DNA of 9,954 bases from CAZPHI01 sp964586425 (GTDB taxonomy: Bacteria; Bacillota; Clostridia; Lachnospirales; Lachnospiraceae). The notes under the pieces were generated by a model. That model was given only the letters and a program-made list of their open reading frames with translations, did not search any database and was not told where the DNA came from. The translations under genes were made by a program, and so were the position numbers. Within the stretch, counting starts at the first letter, position 1, and every line of letters begins with the position of its first letter. This document shows, one piece after another, positions 7,330-9,954 of this stretch. The DNA is taken from assembly GCA_964586425.1 (NCBI GenBank), contig CAZPHI010000068.1:1-9954 (forward strand), given 5' to 3'.

Positions 7330-8005
7330 AGAAATATCCACCTTTTTCAACATCGCTGATTATTTTTCCATCGCTCATAGTAATTGTACGTTTCTTCATA
7401 GCCTGAACGATTTCCATATTATGTGTAACAACAAGTACAGTTGTTCCACGCTTATTAGCCTCATCCAAGATTTTCATGATTTCCCATGAATTCTCAGGAT
7501 CCAGGTTACCAGTTGGCTCATCACATAATAAAATCTTTGGATTATTCACCAAAGCTCTTGCAATAGCAACTCTCTGCTGCTCACCACCAGATAACTCGTT
7601 TGGAAAAGATTTATACTTATCAAGAAGTCCAACCATAGATAACATAGCCAGTACCTGACCTCTAATCTGTCTAGCCGGAGCCTCGATTACTTTCTGTGCA
7701 AATGCTATATTCTCATAAACATTACGATCTGGAAGAAGACGGAAATCCTGAAATACTACACCAATATCACGTCTCAACATTGGAAGCCTTCTTCTAGTTA
7801 TCTTATTAAGGAACTTTTTATTAACATATATTTTCCCTGATGTTGGGTCAAGCTCTTTCATTAATAGTTTTATTAATGTAGATTTTCCTGAACCACTATT
7901 ACCAACAACAAACACAAATTCACCTTTTTCGACTCTTAAATCGATAGAGTTAAGGGCAGGAGAACCCGATGAATAAGTCTTGCTAACATTCTCAACTATA
8001 ATCAT
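7319..8005 (-). CDS. ftsE: Cell-division ABC transporter ATP-binding protein FtsE
   Basis: 228 aa cytoplasmic ATPase, normal family length. Walker A is GNSGSGKS (residues 35-42), the Q-loop glutamine is Q86 in VVFQDFRLLPDRNVYENI (a typical FtsE stretch), the signature is LSGGEQQ (138-144), Walker B is ILLCDEP with D162 and catalytic E163, and the switch histidine is H195 in VVTHN. All functional residues are present, so it should hydrolyse ATP. With FtsX it forms a mechanotransmission complex and is not a substrate transporter. The ATG at 8005 follows GAGAGGT at about 5 nt. It overlaps ftsX by 11 nt and is separated from the upstream regulator gene by 73 nt that contain a possible promoter. 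Confidence 0.96.
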   Translation of the reverse strand: MIIVENVSKTYSSGSPALNSIDLRVEKGEFVFVVGNSGSGKSTLIKLLMKELDPTSGKIYVNKKFLNKITRRRLPMLRRDIGVVFQDFRLLPDRNVYENIAFAQKVIEAPARQIRGQVLAMLSMVGLLDKYKSFPNELSGGEQQRVAIARALVNNPKILLCDEPTGNLDPENSWEIMKILDEANKRGTTVLVVTHNMEIVQAMKKRTITMSDGKIISDVEKGGYFYED

Positions 8006-8036
8006 AGTTACCTCTCATTCCTGTGCTCTTTGTACA

Positions 8037-8064
8037 TATTTAGAACATATATTTAGAATATCAA
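8037..8064 (-). promoter_or_regulatory. Possible sigma-A promoter for the ftsEX-hydrolase-protease cluster
   Basis: On the minus strand TTGATA (8059-8064) and TAAATA (8037-8042) are separated by 16 nt. They lie between the regulator stop codon and ftsE, with a leader of roughly 25 nt to the ATG at 8005. Both hexamers are imperfect and the region is very AT-rich, so chance is a real possibility. Confidence 0.35.
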
Positions 8065-8084
8065 TTTTAAATATTAATTTAGAA
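8038..8084 (-). repeat. Three direct copies of ATTTAGAA with 13/26-nt phasing
   Basis: ATTTAGAA (TTCTAAAT on the minus strand) occurs at 8038-8045, 8051-8058 and 8077-8084. The first-base offsets are 13 and 26 nt. The copies surround the possible ftsE promoter, and the last one overlaps the upstream gene's stop codon. They could be operator half-sites or chance repeats in AT-rich DNA. Confidence 0.35.
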
Positions 8085-9191
8085 TATATCCTTACTTTCC
8101 ATATATTTCATATACTTAACTACCATCAATGCAATCTTGAATGTAATTGCATCATCAAATACTCTCAAATCAAGTCCTGTGCTCTTCTGAAGCTTATCCA
8201 GTCTGTATACAAGTGTATTTCTATGGATATAAAGCTGTCTTGATGTCTCAGATACATTCAAGCTGTTTTCAAAGAACTTATTGATTGTAGATAAAGTTTC
8301 TTCATCAAAATCATCAGGTGATTTGCTGTCGAATATCTCCTTGATAAACATCTGACACAATGGCATTGGGAGCTGGAAAATAAGTCTTCCTATACCCAAT
8401 TGGCTATAAGCAACCACATTCTTGTCACTGTAGAATATCTTGCCTACATCAAGTGCCATCTTAGCCTCTTTATATGAACGTGAAACCTCTCTGATATCAT
8501 TAACCACAGTACCGTAAGCAATATGCGCACTGGTCATTGCTTCCGTGTTAAGCATATCAACAATTACTCTAGCCGTCTTGTCAAAATCGTCAAATGTTTC
8601 ACCGGCTTTAACCTCTTTTACAACTATTATACTCTTCTCGTCAACAGCTGTTATAAAATCTCTTGTCTTTGTGGCAAATAAAGTTCTTACTGTCTCTAAC
8701 GCATTAGTGTCTTTCTCATGCTTTGTTTCAATAAGGAATACTATTCGCTTAACATCTGTTTCAATATGAAGCTTCTTTGCTCTTGTATATATATCAACTC
8801 TAAGAAGATTATCAAGTAAAAGATTCTTAATAAAGTTGTCTTTGTCAAATCTCTCTTTATATGCGACAAGAAGGTTCTGTACCTGGAATGCCGCCATCTT
8901 ACCTATCATATATACATCATCACTTGTACCCTTAGCAAGAAGGACATATTCTAGATGAAGTTCGTCCATTATCTTAAAGAACTGAAATCCCTGAATAACC
9001 TGGCTCTCAGCTAATGATTCCATGAATAGTACAGCTGCTGCCTCACACTGTTTTGCATCTGGAAATGTTGTTGCTGCAACTTTACCATCTGTATCTATTA
9101 CACAAAAATCTATTCTTGAAATCGCTTTCAATCCATCAATTGTATTCTGAAGTATCTGACTTGAAATCATCTTACATTTACATCCTTTCAT
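8079..9191 (-). CDS. CdaR/PucR-type transcriptional regulator
   Basis: 370 aa DNA-binding regulator of the CdaR (sugar diacid) and PucR family. The N-terminal region (about 8-115) begins MISSQILQNTIDGLKAISRIDFCVID and forms a probable sensory domain. The middle region (about 140-260) looks like the GGDEF-like domain of CdaR proteins and includes SYKEAKMALDVG. The C-terminal PucR helix-turn-helix covers about 300-360 (LNVSETSRQLYIHRNTLVYR, then LDKLQKSTGLD), which is diagnostic. The start could be the ATG at 9191, with AAAGG 9 nt upstream, or the ATG at 9170 (MISSQ), which resembles relatives better but has only GGA about 12 nt upstream. It lies just behind the MsmX/UgpC ATPase gene and its terminator, which suggests a role in carbohydrate control. 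The effector is not visible. Its transcript may continue into ftsE, since no terminator separates them. Confidence 0.88.
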   Translation of the reverse strand: MKGCKCKMISSQILQNTIDGLKAISRIDFCVIDTDGKVAATTFPDAKQCEAAAVLFMESLAESQVIQGFQFFKIMDELHLEYVLLAKGTSDDVYMIGKMAAFQVQNLLVAYKERFDKDNFIKNLLLDNLLRVDIYTRAKKLHIETDVKRIVFLIETKHEKDTNALETVRTLFATKTRDFITAVDEKSIIVVKEVKAGETFDDFDKTARVIVDMLNTEAMTSAHIAYGTVVNDIREVSRSYKEAKMALDVGKIFYSDKNVVAYSQLGIGRLIFQLPMPLCQMFIKEIFDSKSPDDFDEETLSTINKFFENSLNVSETSRQLYIHRNTLVYRLDKLQKSTGLDLRVFDDAITFKIALMVVKYMKYMESKDIF

Positions 9192-9226
9192 TTATTTATA
9201 CCTTTACATTGTAATTCATTTTGCAT

Positions 9227-9267
9227 AAAAAAAAAAGAGGAAATGCACTTTTTCTATACATTTCCTC
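9227..9267 (-). terminator. Rho-independent terminator of the MsmX/UgpC-type ATPase gene
   Basis: On the minus strand a perfect 9-bp stem GAGGAAATG / CATTTCCTC (arms at 9259-9267 and 9237-9245) encloses a 13-nt loop and is followed at once by ten Ts (9227-9236). It lies about 34 nt past the ATPase stop codon. On the plus strand only a short A-run follows, so it works in the minus direction. The rest of 9192-9301 is AT-rich with no clear promoter for the following regulator gene. Confidence 0.93.
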
Positions 9268-9301
9268 AAAAATTAACATTTTAATTATATTTTAATTATA
9301 A

Positions 9302-9954
9302 TTAGTGAACAATAATCTGCTCTGTATCTTTATCAAATACATGAAGTTTTGATAAATCCATAGCGAATTTGATTGTATCACCAACACGAGCTGTTGTACG
9401 AGGGTTAACCTTTGCTGTACATGTAACACCTTCGATGATATCGTAATGAAGGTTAACTTCTGAACCAAGTAATTCGTAAACTTTGATTTCAGCATCAAAG
9501 ATACTATCTGGTGAAGAAGCGATGAATAATTCTTCATCATGTACATCTTCTGGACGAATACCAGCAACAACTGTTTTACCAACATATCCATTATCGATAA
9601 GAGCTTTACCCTTAGCTTCTGGAAGTTTGATTGAGATCTTTCCACCAATTTCAAGTGTAACTGTTGAACCAGAATCAATAACTTTAGCATCGATTAAGTT
9701 CATCTGAGGTGATCCGATGAAACCAGCAACGAAAAGGTTGTTTGGTGTATTGTAAAGGTTCTGTGGTGTATCAACCTGCTGAATAATACCATCTTTAAGA
9801 ACTACGATTCTTGTACCAAGTGTCATAGCTTCTGTCTGATCATGTGTTACATAGATGATTGTTGTCTGTAATCTATGGTGAAGTTTTGAAATCTCGATAC
9901 GCATCTGAACTCTTAACTTAGCATCCAAGTTTGAAAGAGGCTCATCCATAAGGA
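9302..9954 (-). CDS. Sugar ABC transporter ATP-binding protein, MsmX/UgpC (MalK) type, 5' end beyond the window
   Basis: C-terminal 216 residues of a carbohydrate importer ATPase. The frame enters at the right edge within Walker B (LMDEPLSNLDAKLR, including the catalytic Glu and the D-loop). It continues through the switch histidine in VTHDQTEAMTLG and the conserved GIIQQVDTPQNLYNTPNNLFVAGFIGSPQMN. It ends in the MalK-type OB/TOBE regulatory domain (GIRPEDVHDEELF, LLGSEVNLHY). Walker A and the signature motif lie off the window; the full protein should be about 370 aa. In Firmicutes such an ATPase is often shared by several sugar importers whose operons lack their own, so it could energise the importer of the binding protein at the left edge. 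Its stop codon is followed by a strong terminator. I leave the gene symbol blank because msmX and ugpC cannot be told apart from this part. Confidence 0.93.
   Translation of the reverse strand, partial: LMDEPLSNLDAKLRVQMRIEISKLHHRLQTTIIYVTHDQTEAMTLGTRIVVLKDGIIQQVDTPQNLYNTPNNLFVAGFIGSPQMNLIDAKVIDSGSTVTLEIGGKISIKLPEAKGKALIDNGYVGKTVVAGIRPEDVHDEELFIASSPDSIFDAEIKVYELLGSEVNLHYDIIEGVTCTAKVNPRTTARVGDTIKFAMDLSKLHVFDKDTEQIIVH

Noticed and set aside
9192..9226. TACAAT as a -10 element for the CdaR-type regulator
   Set aside because: There is no -35 match at the right distance, and the predicted transcript start would fall in the ribosome site.
9281..9301. Tandem TTTTAATTATA-like repeat after the ATPase stop codon
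   Set aside because: It is two short AT-only copies, expected by chance in this AT-rich spacer. The real signal there is the neighbouring terminator.
9292..9690. Minus-strand open frame of 132 codons in another frame of the ATPase gene
   Set aside because: It overlaps the well-supported MsmX/UgpC-type ATPase and has a low-complexity Leu/Val/Gln translation. It is a frame shadow.
1..9954. Search by eye for CRISPR arrays, tRNA or rRNA genes, insertion sequences, phage genes or a defence system
   Set aside because: None was found. All coding capacity is explained by transport, regulation, envelope and secreted-protein genes.

Overview
The window looks like a low-GC Clostridia genome of the Lachnospiraceae type, and the large secreted protein reads like the pectinolytic enzymes I associate with Lachnospira (Eubacterium) eligens and relatives. 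The genus is inferred from protein style and AT-rich codon use, not from a marker gene. A run of 100 Ns at 3504-3603 shows the window comes from a scaffold, probably a draft or metagenome assembly. Every supportable gene is on the minus strand, so transcription runs from the right edge to the left.

Right part (9954 to 8079): the C-terminal part of an MsmX/UgpC-type ATPase that energises sugar ABC importers, then a strong intrinsic terminator, then a CdaR/PucR-type transcriptional regulator.

Middle part (8005 to 3810): a cell-envelope cluster. It contains ftsE, ftsX (overlapping ftsE by 11 nt), a secreted coiled-coil M23 peptidoglycan hydrolase with all its catalytic residues, and a membrane-anchored PDZ/S41 carboxy-terminal processing protease. 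FtsEX probably transmits ATP hydrolysis across the membrane to switch on the hydrolase. The protease may mature or turn over envelope proteins. A 13-nt imperfect inverted repeat lies between ftsX and the hydrolase gene.

Left part (3669 to 1): a carbohydrate-use region that is visibly damaged. A good Shine-Dalgarno site and signal peptide start a large secreted protein that runs into the N gap and continues beyond it. That protein breaks off at about 1840-1850, where the reading frame passes into the DNA-binding domain of an AraC-family regulator in another frame. The AraC remnant overlaps the GTG start of a long lipoprotein sugar-binding protein (LplA type), which runs off the left edge. The ATPase at the right end is of the kind that could serve such an importer.

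I see no RNA gene, CRISPR array, insertion sequence, phage gene or clear new system. The most notable points are the chimeric junction near 1845, the gapped secreted protein, and the FtsEX, catalytically intact M23 and CtpA grouping.
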